64,000 bases of DNA from Caulobacterales bacterium 32-69-10 (GTDB taxonomy: Bacteria; Pseudomonadota; Alphaproteobacteria; Caulobacterales; Caulobacteraceae), in assembly GCA_002280485.1 (NCBI GenBank), contig NCED01000005.1, positions 58,212 to 122,211 of the forward strand. The letters run 5' to 3'. The notes beneath the pieces were generated by a model, which worked only from the letters and a program-made list of their open reading frames with translations, did no database searches and was not told the DNA's origin. How positions within the stretch are numbered: the stretch's first letter is position 1; each line of letters starts with the position of its first letter. Both the position numbers and the translations under genes were made by a program. Below are positions 1-8,625 of the stretch, piece after piece.

Positions 1-187
1 CTGGCTCTATCCCACCGCCGATAACCGGACCGTGGTCCGCGCCCTCAACGCGGCGGGGGCCAAGGCCAGCTTCGTCGAGGTCGAAAGCGACAAGGGCCAC
101 GACGCCTTCCTGCTCGACGAGCCGGTGCTCGATGCGGCGCTGGGGGGCTTCCTCACTTCGGCGGCGACCGCTCGGGGGCTGGCATGA
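1..187 (+). CDS. metX: Homoserine O-acetyltransferase, C-terminal end (5' partial)
   Basis: Only the last 61 residues are in the window, read in the frame starting at base 2. They match the end of the alpha/beta-hydrolase-fold MetX family: the stretch [13 protein letters not shown] carries the catalytic histidine (GHDAFL). MetX acetylates homoserine with acetyl-CoA in methionine synthesis. The stop overlaps the start of metW as ATGA, the classical metX-metW pair, which supports the call. Homoserine succinyltransferase activity cannot be excluded because the substrate-determining part is outside the window. Confidence 0.88.
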   Translation, partial: WLYPTADNRTVVRALNAAGAKASFVEVESDKGHDAFLLDEPVLDAALGGFLTSAATARGLA

Positions 188-843
188 GCGGGACGGGCCG
201 CGAGGACTTCCGCGAGATCCTGCGCTTGGTCCGCCCCGGCGCGCGGGTGCTGGACGTCGGCTGCGGCGGCGGCGACCTGCTCGAAATGCTCCAGCGCGAG
301 AAGGGCGTCGATGGGCGCGGCATCGAGATCAGCGCCGCCGGCGTCTCGGCCTGCCTCGCCCGGGGCCTGACTGTCATGCAGGGCGACGCCGACCGCGACC
401 TGGCCGAGTTCCCCGCCCAGGCCTTCGACTACGCCATCCTGTCCCAGACCCTGCAGGCGGTGCGCGAGCCGCGCACGGTGCTCGACAACCTGCTGCGCCT
501 GGCCGAGCGGGCCATCGTCTCCTTCCCCAACTTCGGGCACTGGCGCGTGCGGATGGCTCTGATGACCAGCGGCCGGATGCCGGAGACGACGGTGTTGCAC
601 GAGCCGTGGTGGTCGACCCCCAATATCCACCTGTGCACCCTGCGCGATTTCACCGCCCTGTGCGACGACCTGGACCTGAGGATCGAGGCGGCCTCGGCGC
701 TCACCGACGGCAGGCCGGCGCGCCAGATCGACCCGAACGGTCTGCTTGAGAACTGGCGCGCCGAATCGGCCCTGTTCCTGCTCAGCCGCCGGGGCGGGGC
801 GGCGGCGGCCAAGCCGGCGGGTCAGGCGGACCTGTTCGGCTAG
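184..843 (+). CDS. metW: Methionine biosynthesis protein MetW
   Basis: A 219-residue class I methyltransferase-fold protein. The SAM-binding motif [15 protein letters not shown] lies near residue 22, and the family-typical [12 protein letters not shown] and [12 protein letters not shown] segments follow. MetW is the partner of MetX and is required for full acyltransferase activity in proteobacteria; its own methyl acceptor is not established. Translation is coupled to metX by an ATGA overlap. The last 18 residues (Ala/Gly-rich, ending QADLFG) extend beyond the usual family end, and the stop codon overlaps the convergent PII gene by 4 bases. Confidence 0.93.
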   Translation: MSGTGREDFREILRLVRPGARVLDVGCGGGDLLEMLQREKGVDGRGIEISAAGVSACLARGLTVMQGDADRDLAEFPAQAFDYAILSQTLQAVREPRTVLDNLLRLAERAIVSFPNFGHWRVRMALMTSGRMPETTVLHEPWWSTPNIHLCTLRDFTALCDDLDLRIEAASALTDGRPARQIDPNGLLENWRAESALFLLSRRGGAAAAKPAGQADLFG

Positions 844-1091
844 CCCAAAGGGACGGCGGCCAGGGCGTTGATCACCGCGTCGACGATGTCGTTGGGGACG
901 GCGATCTCCAGCTTGACCTTGGGCAGCAGCTTCACCGCGTATTCGGCGCCGCGATAGACCTCGGTCTTGCCCTTCTGTCGGCCGTAGCCACGGACCTCGG
1001 TGACGGTCAGTCCCGAGGCGCCCGCCTCGGTGACGGCGTCCAGCACGGCGTCGAGGCGACTGGGCTTGATGACGGCGGTGATCAGCTTCAT
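840..1091 (-). CDS. PII-family nitrogen regulator, C-terminally truncated
   Basis: The 83 residues follow GlnB/GlnK closely: MKLITAVIKP start, T-loop with RQKGKTEVYRGAEY including Tyr51 (the uridylylation position), then LPKVKLEIAVPNDIVDAV. Family members have about 112 residues. This one stops exactly where the B-loop (TGKIGDGKIF, nucleotide binding) should begin, and the last beta strand and C-loop are also missing. The start was set at the second ATG because it gives the normal family N-terminus and lies about 9 bases after AGGGG. The stop lies inside the end of metW. ATP/2-oxoglutarate sensing is probably lost; the cause may be a deletion, an assembly error, or a genuine short paralogue. 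Confidence 0.8.
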   Translation of the reverse strand: MKLITAVIKPSRLDAVLDAVTEAGASGLTVTEVRGYGRQKGKTEVYRGAEYAVKLLPKVKLEIAVPNDIVDAVINALAAVPLG

Positions 1092-1145
1092 CGGTGACAT
1101 CCCCTGCCCGAGCCTTCGCTGTATGGCAAATTGTTGCGCTGCATC

Positions 1146-1889
1146 CTAGGGCTTAGGGGTCACACTTCCCACGGCGCCGACCGGTTGGGGCCGCAACCGC
1201 CCCGCAGCGAAGGCCGGGGCGCGGACGCCGGCGGGCTTCACGGCATAGGTCTGCTTGACGGCCTCCAGCAGGATCAGGCCCGACCCGGGCGGGAAAAGCC
1301 GCGAGCCGACCTGTTCGAATGCGTCGGCATAGGGCGCCAGCATCTGCAGCGGCGGGGCGTAGAGCGCCCGCGACCAGGCGGCGGGCTCCAGCCCCGCGTC
1401 GCGCACGGCGACCTCGAGCTGATTGCGGGTGAAAGGACGGCCATACCCGAAGGGCGTCGTCTCCGACCCGGCCCACAGGCCCCGCCGCGACACCGCCGCC
1501 ACGATCAGGCGCCCCGAGGGCGACATCACCCGCTTGACCTCATCCAGGAAGGCGGCCGGATCGTCGCTCTCCTCCAGGCCGTGGATCACCAGCACCCGGT
1601 CGAACAGGGCGTTGGGGAAGGGCAGGGCGTCTTCCTCGGCCAGACAGGCCAGGTTGTCGGCGCCGGCGGGCCAGATCTCCACGCCCTGCTGCCCCGGCAT
1701 GGCGGCCACGGTCCGCCGCGCCGCGCCGGTGAAGGCCGCCAGATAGGGGGTGGCGTAGCCGAGGCCGAGGACGTCGAGGCCGTGGGCGTCGCCCCACGCC
1801 TCGCCGATCTTGCGGGCGAGCAGGCTGCGCACCGCCCCGCCCAGGGGGGTGGCGTAGAAGGCCCTAAGGTCCAGAACGTCGCGTCGCAT
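1146..1889 (-). CDS. Class I SAM-dependent methyltransferase
   Basis: A 247-residue protein starting MRRDVLDLRAFYATPLG. It has a degenerate glycine-rich SAM motif (LDVLGLGYATPYL, about residue 38), an acidic post-I loop, DALPFPNALFDRVLVIHGLE and a later SPSGRLIVAAVSRRG strand, the usual order of Methyltransf_11 enzymes. It lies divergent from gloB. In other alphaproteobacteria a similar methyltransferase often sits beside gloB, but the substrate is unknown. The downstream start (1889) was chosen because an upstream start would run into the gloB leader. Confidence 0.8.
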   Translation of the reverse strand: MRRDVLDLRAFYATPLGGAVRSLLARKIGEAWGDAHGLDVLGLGYATPYLAAFTGAARRTVAAMPGQQGVEIWPAGADNLACLAEEDALPFPNALFDRVLVIHGLEESDDPAAFLDEVKRVMSPSGRLIVAAVSRRGLWAGSETTPFGYGRPFTRNQLEVAVRDAGLEPAAWSRALYAPPLQMLAPYADAFEQVGSRLFPPGSGLILLEAVKQTYAVKPAGVRAPAFAAGRLRPQPVGAVGSVTPKP

Positions 1890-1931
1890 GGCTAGACAGA
1901 CTATAGGAGTATGCAAACGAAAGGCCCATCG

Positions 1932-2690
1932 ATGTCCCTCGACGTCCACCAGTTCGCCTGCCTGAGCGACAACTACGGCTACCTGATCCGCGACCGGACG
2001 AGCGGAAAGGTCGCCTCCATCGACACCCCGGACGCCGACGCCATCCTAGGCCAACTGGCCAAGCTGGGCTGGTCCTTGTCGCTGGTGATGAACACACACT
2101 GGCACCCCGACCACGCCGGCGGCAACGAACGGCTGAAGGCAGAGACCGGCTGTGAGATCGTGGGCCCCGCCGAGGTGCGCCGCATCGCGCCGCTGGACCG
2201 CGAACTGGCGGAGGGCGACACGGTTGAGCTCGGCGAGAGCCGCTTCAAGGTCATGGCGGTGGGCGGGCACACCCTGGGCCACATCGCCTATTACGATGCG
2301 AACGACGCCGTGGCCTTCGTCGGCGACACCCTGTTCGCCCTCGGCTGCGGCCGGGTGTTCGAGGGCGATGCGGCGATGATGTGGGGCAGCCTGTCCAAGC
2401 TGGCGGCCCTGCCGGACGACACCACCGTCTACTGCGCTCACGAATACACCGCCTCGAACGCCAAATTCGCCCTGTCGGTGGATGACGATCCGGCCCTGGC
2501 CCTCCGGGCGGAGCAGGTGTTCGCGGCCCGCGCGCGCGGCGAGCCGACCGTGCCCACCACCATCGGCGCCGAGAAGGCCACCAACCCCTTCCTGCGGGCG
2601 CCCGTGCTGGCGGGGCGGATGGGGCTGACGGGCGCGCCGGACCACGAAGTGTTCGGGGCGGTGCGGGCGGCCAAGGACACGTTCCGCTGA
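1932..2690 (+). CDS. gloB: Hydroxyacylglutathione hydrolase (glyoxalase II)
   Basis: A 252-residue metallo-beta-lactamase-fold enzyme with the binuclear metal motif THWHPDHAGGN (about residue 56), GGHTLGHI, FVGDTLFALGCGRVFEG and YCAHEYTASNAKFA. It hydrolyses S-lactoylglutathione to lactate and glutathione, the second step of methylglyoxal detoxification in the cytoplasm. The ATG at 1932 is preferred over an ATG 21 bases upstream because GAAAGG lies about 8 bases before it and the protein then begins MSLDVHQF as in relatives. Complete in length. Confidence 0.93.
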   Translation: MSLDVHQFACLSDNYGYLIRDRTSGKVASIDTPDADAILGQLAKLGWSLSLVMNTHWHPDHAGGNERLKAETGCEIVGPAEVRRIAPLDRELAEGDTVELGESRFKVMAVGGHTLGHIAYYDANDAVAFVGDTLFALGCGRVFEGDAAMMWGSLSKLAALPDDTTVYCAHEYTASNAKFALSVDDDPALALRAEQVFAARARGEPTVPTTIGAEKATNPFLRAPVLAGRMGLTGAPDHEVFGAVRAAKDTFR

Positions 2691-2699
2691 AGGCCCGCG

Positions 2700-3011
2700 C
2701 TAGCCGATCAGCATCGCGTACTCGACCTCGGTGAGCAGCTCGCTCAGCTCAGACGGGTCGCTCATCAGCAGCCGCACCGTCGTCAGGTCGGCGTCCAGGA
2801 CCTCGCCGGAGAGGGGCGAGGGGATCTCGCAGGCCGCCTTGACGGCGTCGAGCACCGCCAGGACTTCGCCGCGGGCCACCGTCTCGCCCACAGGGGCCCA
2901 TTCGATGCTGCGCACACCCTCCAGCAGCTGGGCGGCATAGCCGGTGACGCTCATGGTCGCGACCACGCCGTCGACCTCCACCCACAGATGATCGCGGCTG
3001 AAGCGTCTCAA
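2700..3011 (-). CDS. GcvH-like lipoyl-domain protein
   Basis: The 103 residues resemble the H protein of glycine cleavage: RDHLWVEVDGVVATMSVTGYA, then LDAVKAACEIPSPLSGEV with the expected lipoyl lysine at about residue 58. The best start is a TTG whose TTGA overlaps the zwf stop, so it is probably translated by coupling to zwf. It is shorter than GcvH (about 125 residues): the segment normally carrying NxDPYGxGW between SGEV and SDPSEL is absent. No gcvT or gcvP is nearby, so a glycine-cleavage role is doubtful; a moonlighting H-like protein or a decaying gene are alternatives. Confidence 0.72.
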   Translation of the reverse strand: MRRFSRDHLWVEVDGVVATMSVTGYAAQLLEGVRSIEWAPVGETVARGEVLAVLDAVKAACEIPSPLSGEVLDADLTTVRLLMSDPSELSELLTEVEYAMLIG

Positions 3012-4453
3012 TCGTACCAGCTGTGGCCGTTGCGTTCGGTCAGGGCGAAGGAGCCGGCCGGGCCCCACGAGCCGGCGGGATAGGGGGCCGGCTTGATGTC
3101 GTGGCTGCGCCAGCCGGCCTCGATGGAATCGATCCAGGTCCAGGCGGCCTCCACCTCGTCGCGGCGCACGAACAGGGTGGGGTTGTGGTTCATCACCTCC
3201 AGCAGCAGCCGCTCATAGGCGATGCGCCGGCGACGCTCGTGCGGGAAGGCTTCGGCGAAGCTGAGGTCGAGGGACAGGGGGCGCAGGGCCATGGCCCGCT
3301 CGCCCTGGTCGGGCGCCTTGTTCATCACCGTGAGCGAGATCTCCTCCTCCGGCTGCAGGCGGATGGTCAGCCGGTTGGCCAGCAGGTCGGCGCCGCCGAA
3401 GATCGAGTAGGGCACCTCGCGGAACTGGACCACGATCTGGGAGGCCTTGCTCGGCATGCGCTTGCCGGTTCGCAGGTAGAACGGCACTCCGGCCCAGCGC
3501 CAGTTGTTCACGTGGGCGGCGAGCGCGACATAGGTTTCCGCCTCGGCCGGGTGACCGCCGGCCTCCTCCGCATAGCCGGGAACCTGGGCGCCCTCGGAGA
3601 CGCCCTTGACGTACTGGCCGCGCACCGTGCGCCGCTCCAGTTCGCGCCCGACGATGGGGCGCAGGGACCGCAGCACCTTGACCTTCTCGTTGCGGACCGA
3701 GTCCGGGTCGAGGCTGGCCGGCGGCTCCATGGCGATCAGGCACAGCAGTTGCAGGACGTGGTTCTGCACCATGTCGCGCAGGGCGCCGTGCTCCTCATAG
3801 TAGCCCCAGCGCCCCTCGACCCCGACTTCCTCGGCGACGGTGATCTGGACGTGGTCGATCGAGACCTTATTCCACAAGGGCTCGAACAGGGTGTTGGCGA
3901 ACCTCAGGGCCAGCAGGTTCTGCACCGCCTCCTTGCCGAGGTAGTGGTCGATGCGGAAGATCCGATCCTCCGAGAACACCACGGCGAGGGCGTCGTTGAT
4001 GGCCTGGCAGCTCTTCAGGTCGTGGCCGATGGGCTTTTCCACCACCACCCGATCCTCGGGCCCGGCCAGGCCCGCGCACCTCAGGCCCCCGCAGATGTCG
4101 GCGTATAGGCTGGGCGAGGTCGACAGGTAGAAGATGGTTTCGCGTACGCCCTCCAGGCGCTGGGCCAGGGCCGTGAAGTCGGCTGCGGCGCCGGCGTCGA
4201 CCTTCACATAGGCGAGGCGGGCTTTCAGGCGGGTCCAGGCCTCGTCCTTCCACCAGCTCCCGGCCCGCTCGCGGATGGCGCTTTCAGCGCGGTTCACGAA
4301 GGCCTCGTCCGTCAGTTCGGTGCGGGCTGCCCCGACGATCCGCATGCCGGCCTCCAGCAGGCCGTCGGCCTCCAGGAAGTACAGCGACGGCAGCAGCATC
4401 CGCAGCGACAGGTCGCCCGTGGCCCCGAAAATGACGATGGCGCGATCACTCAT
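3008..4453 (-). CDS. zwf: Glucose-6-phosphate 1-dehydrogenase
   Basis: A 481-residue enzyme oxidising glucose-6-phosphate to 6-phosphogluconolactone with NAD(P)+. Visible motifs are the nucleotide-binding IFGATGDLSLR (residues 8-18), EKPIGHD (about 139) and the active-site RIDHYLGKE (about 167). The ATG at 4453 overlaps the stop of the upstream ROK kinase as ATGA, so the two are translationally coupled. In Caulobacter the Entner-Doudoroff genes usually run zwf-pgl-edd-glk; pgl and edd are not present here. Complete. Confidence 0.96.
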   Translation of the reverse strand: MSDRAIVIFGATGDLSLRMLLPSLYFLEADGLLEAGMRIVGAARTELTDEAFVNRAESAIRERAGSWWKDEAWTRLKARLAYVKVDAGAAADFTALAQRLEGVRETIFYLSTSPSLYADICGGLRCAGLAGPEDRVVVEKPIGHDLKSCQAINDALAVVFSEDRIFRIDHYLGKEAVQNLLALRFANTLFEPLWNKVSIDHVQITVAEEVGVEGRWGYYEEHGALRDMVQNHVLQLLCLIAMEPPASLDPDSVRNEKVKVLRSLRPIVGRELERRTVRGQYVKGVSEGAQVPGYAEEAGGHPAEAETYVALAAHVNNWRWAGVPFYLRTGKRMPSKASQIVVQFREVPYSIFGGADLLANRLTIRLQPEEEISLTVMNKAPDQGERAMALRPLSLDLSFAEAFPHERRRRIAYERLLLEVMNHNPTLFVRRDEVEAAWTWIDSIEAGWRSHDIKPAPYPAGSWGPAGSFALTERNGHSWYD

Positions 4454-5358
4454 CCGACGCTCTCCAGCGGCCAAAGCCAGGCGGCCCCCTTTACTCCGGA
4501 GCTATCGCCATGTCGCGCCTTGAGCACCCGGACGGCATAGGCGTCGGAGAAGGCGCGCGATGCGATCCGATCCGGCAGGTCGGGATAGATCTCGTCGACG
4601 TTGGACATGCCGCCCCCCAGCACGATCACCTCGGGGTCGAGGATGTCGGCGATCATCGCAAGGCCGCGCGACAGCCTGTCGACATAGCGGTCCAAGGCCG
4701 CCTTCGCCGCCGCCTCGCCCGCCCGGAGCTCGGCCACGATCTGCGGCGCCTCCAGCCTGCGGCCCGTATGGCGCTCGAAGTCGGCTTCGAACCCCGTCCC
4801 CGACACCCACATCTCCATGCAGCCTCGCCGACCGCACCAGCAGGGGGGACCGGGGTGCTCGTCAGGGCGCGCCCAGGGCAGGGGCGTGTGGCCCCATTCG
4901 CCGGCGATGCCGTTGGAGCCTTCGACCAGGCGCCCGTCGATCACCACCCCGCCGCCGCATCCTGTCCCGATGATCACCCCGAACACCGAGGCGGCGCCGA
5001 CCCCCGCCCCTTCCAGCGCTTCGGACAAGGCGAAGCAGTTGGCGTCGTTGGCCAGGCGCACCGGACGGCCCAGGACCGCCTCCAGGTCGGCGCCGAAGAG
5101 GCGGCCGTTCAGCCAGGTCGAGTTGGCGTTGCGAACGCGGCCGTCGCGCGGCGAGGGGGAGCCCGGAATTCCGATCCCGATGCTGCCCCGCCCGCCGGCC
5201 TGCGCCTCCACCTGTTCGATCAGCTCGCGGACCGCCCGCAGCGCCGCGTCGTAGCTCCCGGGGTTTGGCTTGCGGATGCGGGCCCGCACCGCACCGTCGG
5301 GCCCCAGGGCCGCCGCCTCGATTTTAGTGCCGCCGAAATCGACGCCGATACGGATCAC
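4450..5358 (-). CDS. ROK-family sugar kinase (glucokinase/fructokinase type)
   Basis: A 302-residue ROK kinase: phosphate-binding VDFGGTKIEAAAL at the N-terminus, catalytic-region LANDANCFALSEA, ATP-binding GTGCGGGVV, and the zinc motif CWCGRRGCMEMW. The start is a GTG at 5358 preceded by GGAGGG with about 5-base spacing; longer readings upstream have no family similarity. Its position just upstream of zwf suggests it phosphorylates glucose to feed the Entner-Doudoroff or pentose phosphate route. Fructose or mannose as substrate cannot be excluded. Confidence 0.88.
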   Translation of the reverse strand: MIRIGVDFGGTKIEAAALGPDGAVRARIRKPNPGSYDAALRAVRELIEQVEAQAGGRGSIGIGIPGSPSPRDGRVRNANSTWLNGRLFGADLEAVLGRPVRLANDANCFALSEALEGAGVGAASVFGVIIGTGCGGGVVIDGRLVEGSNGIAGEWGHTPLPWARPDEHPGPPCWCGRRGCMEMWVSGTGFEADFERHTGRRLEAPQIVAELRAGEAAAKAALDRYVDRLSRGLAMIADILDPEVIVLGGGMSNVDEIYPDLPDRIASRAFSDAYAVRVLKARHGDSSGVKGAAWLWPLESVG

Positions 5359-5424
5359 GCGGCCCTCCAGTACGTTCCAACCATCGCCCATGCAGCCCGC
5401 CCGGTCCACCTCTGCGGCTTCTCG

Positions 5425-5442
5425 CGTATTGATCCGAATACG
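5425..5442. promoter_or_regulatory. 18-bp dyad, candidate operator upstream of the sugar kinase/zwf operon
   Basis: CGTATT-GATCCG-AATACG is a perfect 6+6 inverted repeat with a 6-base spacer in the 220-bp divergent gap (5359-5578) between the ROK kinase and the Nudix gene. Its size and symmetry suit a dimeric repressor such as a LacI, ROK or HexR/RpiR regulator. The regulator itself is not in the window. Confidence 0.35.
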
Positions 5443-5578
5443 GACACACGCCATAGCCAGCGGCGCGGTCGCCGTGGCCGAAAAAGAGTCGCCCCCGAAT
5501 CGCCCCGCCCGAGTCGCCCATGTTCCGTCTCTCCGCCATCTTGACGCCAAAGGATGGCCGCTTCTGGCCCGCCGCCCG

Positions 5579-6055
5579 ATGAACGATTCGATGACCAGCA
5601 AGGCGCGCGGGGCGATGGCCGCGAAGACCGGCCGGCCGGCGATGCAGTACGCCGCCCTGCCATACCGCCGCCAGGGCGGGCTGGAGATCCTACTGGTCAC
5701 CTCGCGGGAGACCAAGCGCTGGGTTATCCCCAAGGGCTGGCCGATGAAGGGCAAGAAGCCCTACGCCGCCGCCGCACGCGAGGCGCTGGAGGAGGCGGGG
5801 GTGACCGGCCGCGTCGACAAGGCGGCCCTGGGCGCCTTCCCCTATCTCAAGCAGCTGGCCAACGGCGCGCCCGCCCCGTGCCTGGTCCGGGTGTTCGCCC
5901 TGGAGGTGACGAAGGAGCGGTCCCGCTGGCACGAGATGGCTCAGCGCGAGCGTCGCTGGTTCCCCGTGGAGGACGCCGCCGCCGCTGTCGACGAGCCGGA
6001 GCTGGCCGACCTGATCCGGGACTTCGCCGCCGCCTCCAACCCTAAGACGCTTTAG
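5579..6055 (+). CDS. Nudix hydrolase (diphosphoinositol-polyphosphate-phosphohydrolase type)
   Basis: A 158-residue cytoplasmic protein with a Nudix box running from KGWPMKGK to REALEEAGV (about residues 50-72). The first conserved Glu of the GX5EX7REUXEEXGU pattern is a Lys here, as I recall for the KGWPMxGK subfamily of alphaproteobacteria; the REUXEEXGU part is intact. Likely substrates are nucleoside or inositol polyphosphates, not determinable here. Start at the first of two nearby ATGs (5579, 5591). Its 3' end overlaps the convergent histidine kinase gene by 14 bases. Confidence 0.85.
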   Translation: MNDSMTSKARGAMAAKTGRPAMQYAALPYRRQGGLEILLVTSRETKRWVIPKGWPMKGKKPYAAAAREALEEAGVTGRVDKAALGAFPYLKQLANGAPAPCLVRVFALEVTKERSRWHEMAQRERRWFPVEDAAAAVDEPELADLIRDFAAASNPKTL

Positions 6056-8174
6056 CTTCCGGCCGCGCTTCAGGGCCGGCGGCGGGCGGCTGCACGGCGC
6101 TGCGGAGGGCGCCGATCAAGTTGGCGGCGGTGATCGGCTTGGCCACGTGTAGGTCCGCTCCGGCGGCCAGGGCCGCCGAGACCTGCGCCGCCATGGCGTC
6201 GGCGGTGAGTGAGATGATCGGTGTCCGGCCCACGCCGCGGGCGATCTCTTCGGCGCGGATGGCCCGGATGGCGGTCAGGCCGTCCATCCGCGGCATGTGG
6301 GTGTCCATCAGGATCGCGTCGAAGGTCTGGGTTCGGACCGCCTCGACGGCCGCCTCGCCATCGTTGACGACTGTCAGGTGCGCCAGGCCGGTGAGCATCG
6401 CCTGCACGACCTTCTGGTTGATCAGGTTGTCCTCGGCCAGAAGCACCGACACCAGTCCCGTGTCGGCGGCCCCCATGCTGGCGAGGGGGCCGGGGCCCGG
6501 GCCGCTGCGGTCGGCGACGACCGGCCCGGCGGCCAGGTCGAGCGCGGCAGTGAAGCTGAAGACGGCGCCCTTGCCCGGAACGGCGTCGCATTCGATCGCA
6601 CCGCCCATCATCCCGGCCAGCCGCTGCGCGATGGCCAGGCCCAGGCCCGTGCCGCCGAAGCGGCGGGTGACCGAGCTGTCGCCCTGCTCGAAGCGGCTGA
6701 ACAGCCGGGCCTTGACCGCCGCGTCGAAGCCGGGGCCGGTGTCGCGCACCACGACCGTCAGGCGGGCGCGCCCGTCCGGGCGGCGCTTCAGCGAGACCTG
6801 CACGGTGACCGAACCCTGGGCGGTGAACTTCACCGCATTGGCGATCAGGTTCGAGACGATTTGGCGCAGGCGCAGGGCGTCGCCCAGGGCCGCCCCCGGC
6901 GGGTCGACGTCGAAGTCGACCTGGAACGCCAGCCCCTTCTCCTTGGCCAGGCTTTCGAACAGGAAGGCCGCCTCGTAGATCGAGGTCCGCACGTCGAAGG
7001 GTTCGTTGGCCAGGGCCAGGGCCCCGCTATCGGCCCGGGCCAGGTCGAGGGCGTCGGACAACAGCCCCGTCAGCGCCTTGCCCGAGCTGAGGATCATCTG
7101 CAGCATCTCCCGCTGCTGGGAGGTCAGGTCGGTCCGCGACATGGCGTCGGCGAGGCCAATCACCCCGTTCAGGGGCGTGCGGATCTCGTGGCTCATATTG
7201 GCCAGGAACTCGCCCTTTGCGGACGAGGCGGCGTCGGCGCGGCGGCGGGCGAGCCGGGCGGTGAGGCTTCGGCGCGCCAGCAGGCTTCGGGTTCTGGCGT
7301 AGGACGCCACCGCCCCCGCGGCCGGCAAGGTGCTGAGGAAAGCCACCACGATGAAAAACTGCATCCAGGCGATGTAGTCGCCTGGGTCGTCGGGGGACCA
7401 GGGGCCGTAGATTTCAACGAGCGCGAGCAGGCTGAGGATCACGCCGCCCAGGGCCGAACCGAGAGGCCCGTGCCGGAAGGCGACCAGCATCAGGACCGGA
7501 AAGATCATGAACCACAGCACGGGGTCCCGCCTGAAGAACAGGACTCCGGCGACGGCCGACAGCAGCGCCAGCGAGGCCCCGAGCTCCCAGGCCGACCCCC
7601 GCAGGCTGCGGAACCGCCGCTGATCCAGTATGATGGTCAGGGCTGGAACGAAGATGGCCGCCCCCAGCGCATGGCCGATGAACCAGTTGACGGCCAGCTG
7701 GACCGTGGTCGGCGGACCAAACGGCAGCGACAGGGCGTAGACCAGCGCGCCGGAGATCAGGTTCGTCGGCAGCACCGCGCCGACGAGGAAGATGAACAGC
7801 GTCCGCCCCTCCGAAAAATTGGGCTTCGGCCCGCACAGGACCCGTCCGAGGTAGGCGAGAGCGAGGCCTTCGGCCAATCCCAGCCAGGCGCGCACCGGGC
7901 TGGCGAAGGTAGAGATCACCAGGGCGCCGATGACCGACAGGACCACGGCCCACCGCCGCTGCCGCTGCGGCATCAGCAGAAGCCCTGTCGCCAGGATCGC
8001 GCTGGTCGGCCAGATGGCGCTGGCCGTATCCGTATTGATGTTCGGGAGCAGCACCGTGCGGCGGAGCAAGACGAGCCCGAAGTAGATAAGGGGCACGACC
8101 AGCCACAGCCAGGGGCGCTGCCGCAAGAATGCGGCGCGCGGCGATCCCCCTCCCATGGCAGATTCGAATGTCAT
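6042..8174 (-). CDS. Hybrid sensor histidine kinase (MASE1-HisKA-HATPase-receiver)
   Basis: 710 residues. Residues 20-295 form a multi-helix membrane sensor of the MASE1 type (NINTDTASAIWPTSAI, NWFIGHALGAAIFVPAL). HisKA contains FLANMSHEIRTPLNG with phosphorylatable His329, followed by an HATPase with N box (NLIANAVKFTAQG), DTGPGFD and GTGLGLAI. A C-terminal receiver carries the phospho-Asp motif DAILMDTHMPRMDG and the conserved Lys in HVAKPI. It probably senses a membrane or small-molecule signal and passes phosphate to an unlinked Hpt protein. No partner regulator is adjacent. Confidence 0.92.
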   Translation of the reverse strand: MTFESAMGGGSPRAAFLRQRPWLWLVVPLIYFGLVLLRRTVLLPNINTDTASAIWPTSAILATGLLLMPQRQRRWAVVLSVIGALVISTFASPVRAWLGLAEGLALAYLGRVLCGPKPNFSEGRTLFIFLVGAVLPTNLISGALVYALSLPFGPPTTVQLAVNWFIGHALGAAIFVPALTIILDQRRFRSLRGSAWELGASLALLSAVAGVLFFRRDPVLWFMIFPVLMLVAFRHGPLGSALGGVILSLLALVEIYGPWSPDDPGDYIAWMQFFIVVAFLSTLPAAGAVASYARTRSLLARRSLTARLARRRADAASSAKGEFLANMSHEIRTPLNGVIGLADAMSRTDLTSQQREMLQMILSSGKALTGLLSDALDLARADSGALALANEPFDVRTSIYEAAFLFESLAKEKGLAFQVDFDVDPPGAALGDALRLRQIVSNLIANAVKFTAQGSVTVQVSLKRRPDGRARLTVVVRDTGPGFDAAVKARLFSRFEQGDSSVTRRFGGTGLGLAIAQRLAGMMGGAIECDAVPGKGAVFSFTAALDLAAGPVVADRSGPGPGPLASMGAADTGLVSVLLAEDNLINQKVVQAMLTGLAHLTVVNDGEAAVEAVRTQTFDAILMDTHMPRMDGLTAIRAIRAEEIARGVGRTPIISLTADAMAAQVSAALAAGADLHVAKPITAANLIGALRSAVQPPAAGPEARPEAKAS

Positions 8175-8625
8175 CGACGGATCGAAGGGCTAAGCAGCTT
8201 TAGAATCCCCTAACGAACCTCGGTGGTAGTTCGACTCCACGGCTAGACAACGGAACGGGGCAATCGGCGAAAAAGTTGTATTCGCTACGATTTGAGCGGG
8301 ATGCTTATCTGTTTAGCTGAAGCTATTTTCGATGGGCTACGGCGCAAGATGGGGGCCGCTGTCGCCAGACCAAGATCATCGTGAGCCCGAGGGTGTGACA
8401 TATTTTCTGAACGCTGGAGGTCGCCCTGGGGCCGGGTCCAGGCTGACCGGCAAAATTGGGCGCGCTCCGCGCCTCCCCCTGCTGAGACACGGTTTTCCGG
8501 CGCTTTACCCTGCCTCGCGATAGACAAATGCGGAAACTTGGCGGCATTGATCACCTTGCGGACGAAGGCGCCCGGAAACGGCGCCCGCGGTCGCGTGGGA
8601 AATGGGCAGCTGCGGGCGCTGGCGA
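8175..8625. other. Intergenic region without a recognisable gene
   Basis: About 450 bases between the divergent histidine kinase and CYTH-CHAD genes. It is somewhat less GC-rich around 8260-8340 and must hold both promoters. Short open frames on both strands here lack any family-like sequence. I see no RNA gene or clear terminator. Confidence 0.5.

Noticed and set aside
6297..8213. Plus-strand open frame of 638 codons
   Set aside because: It is the complement of the hybrid histidine kinase; no protein-like motifs.
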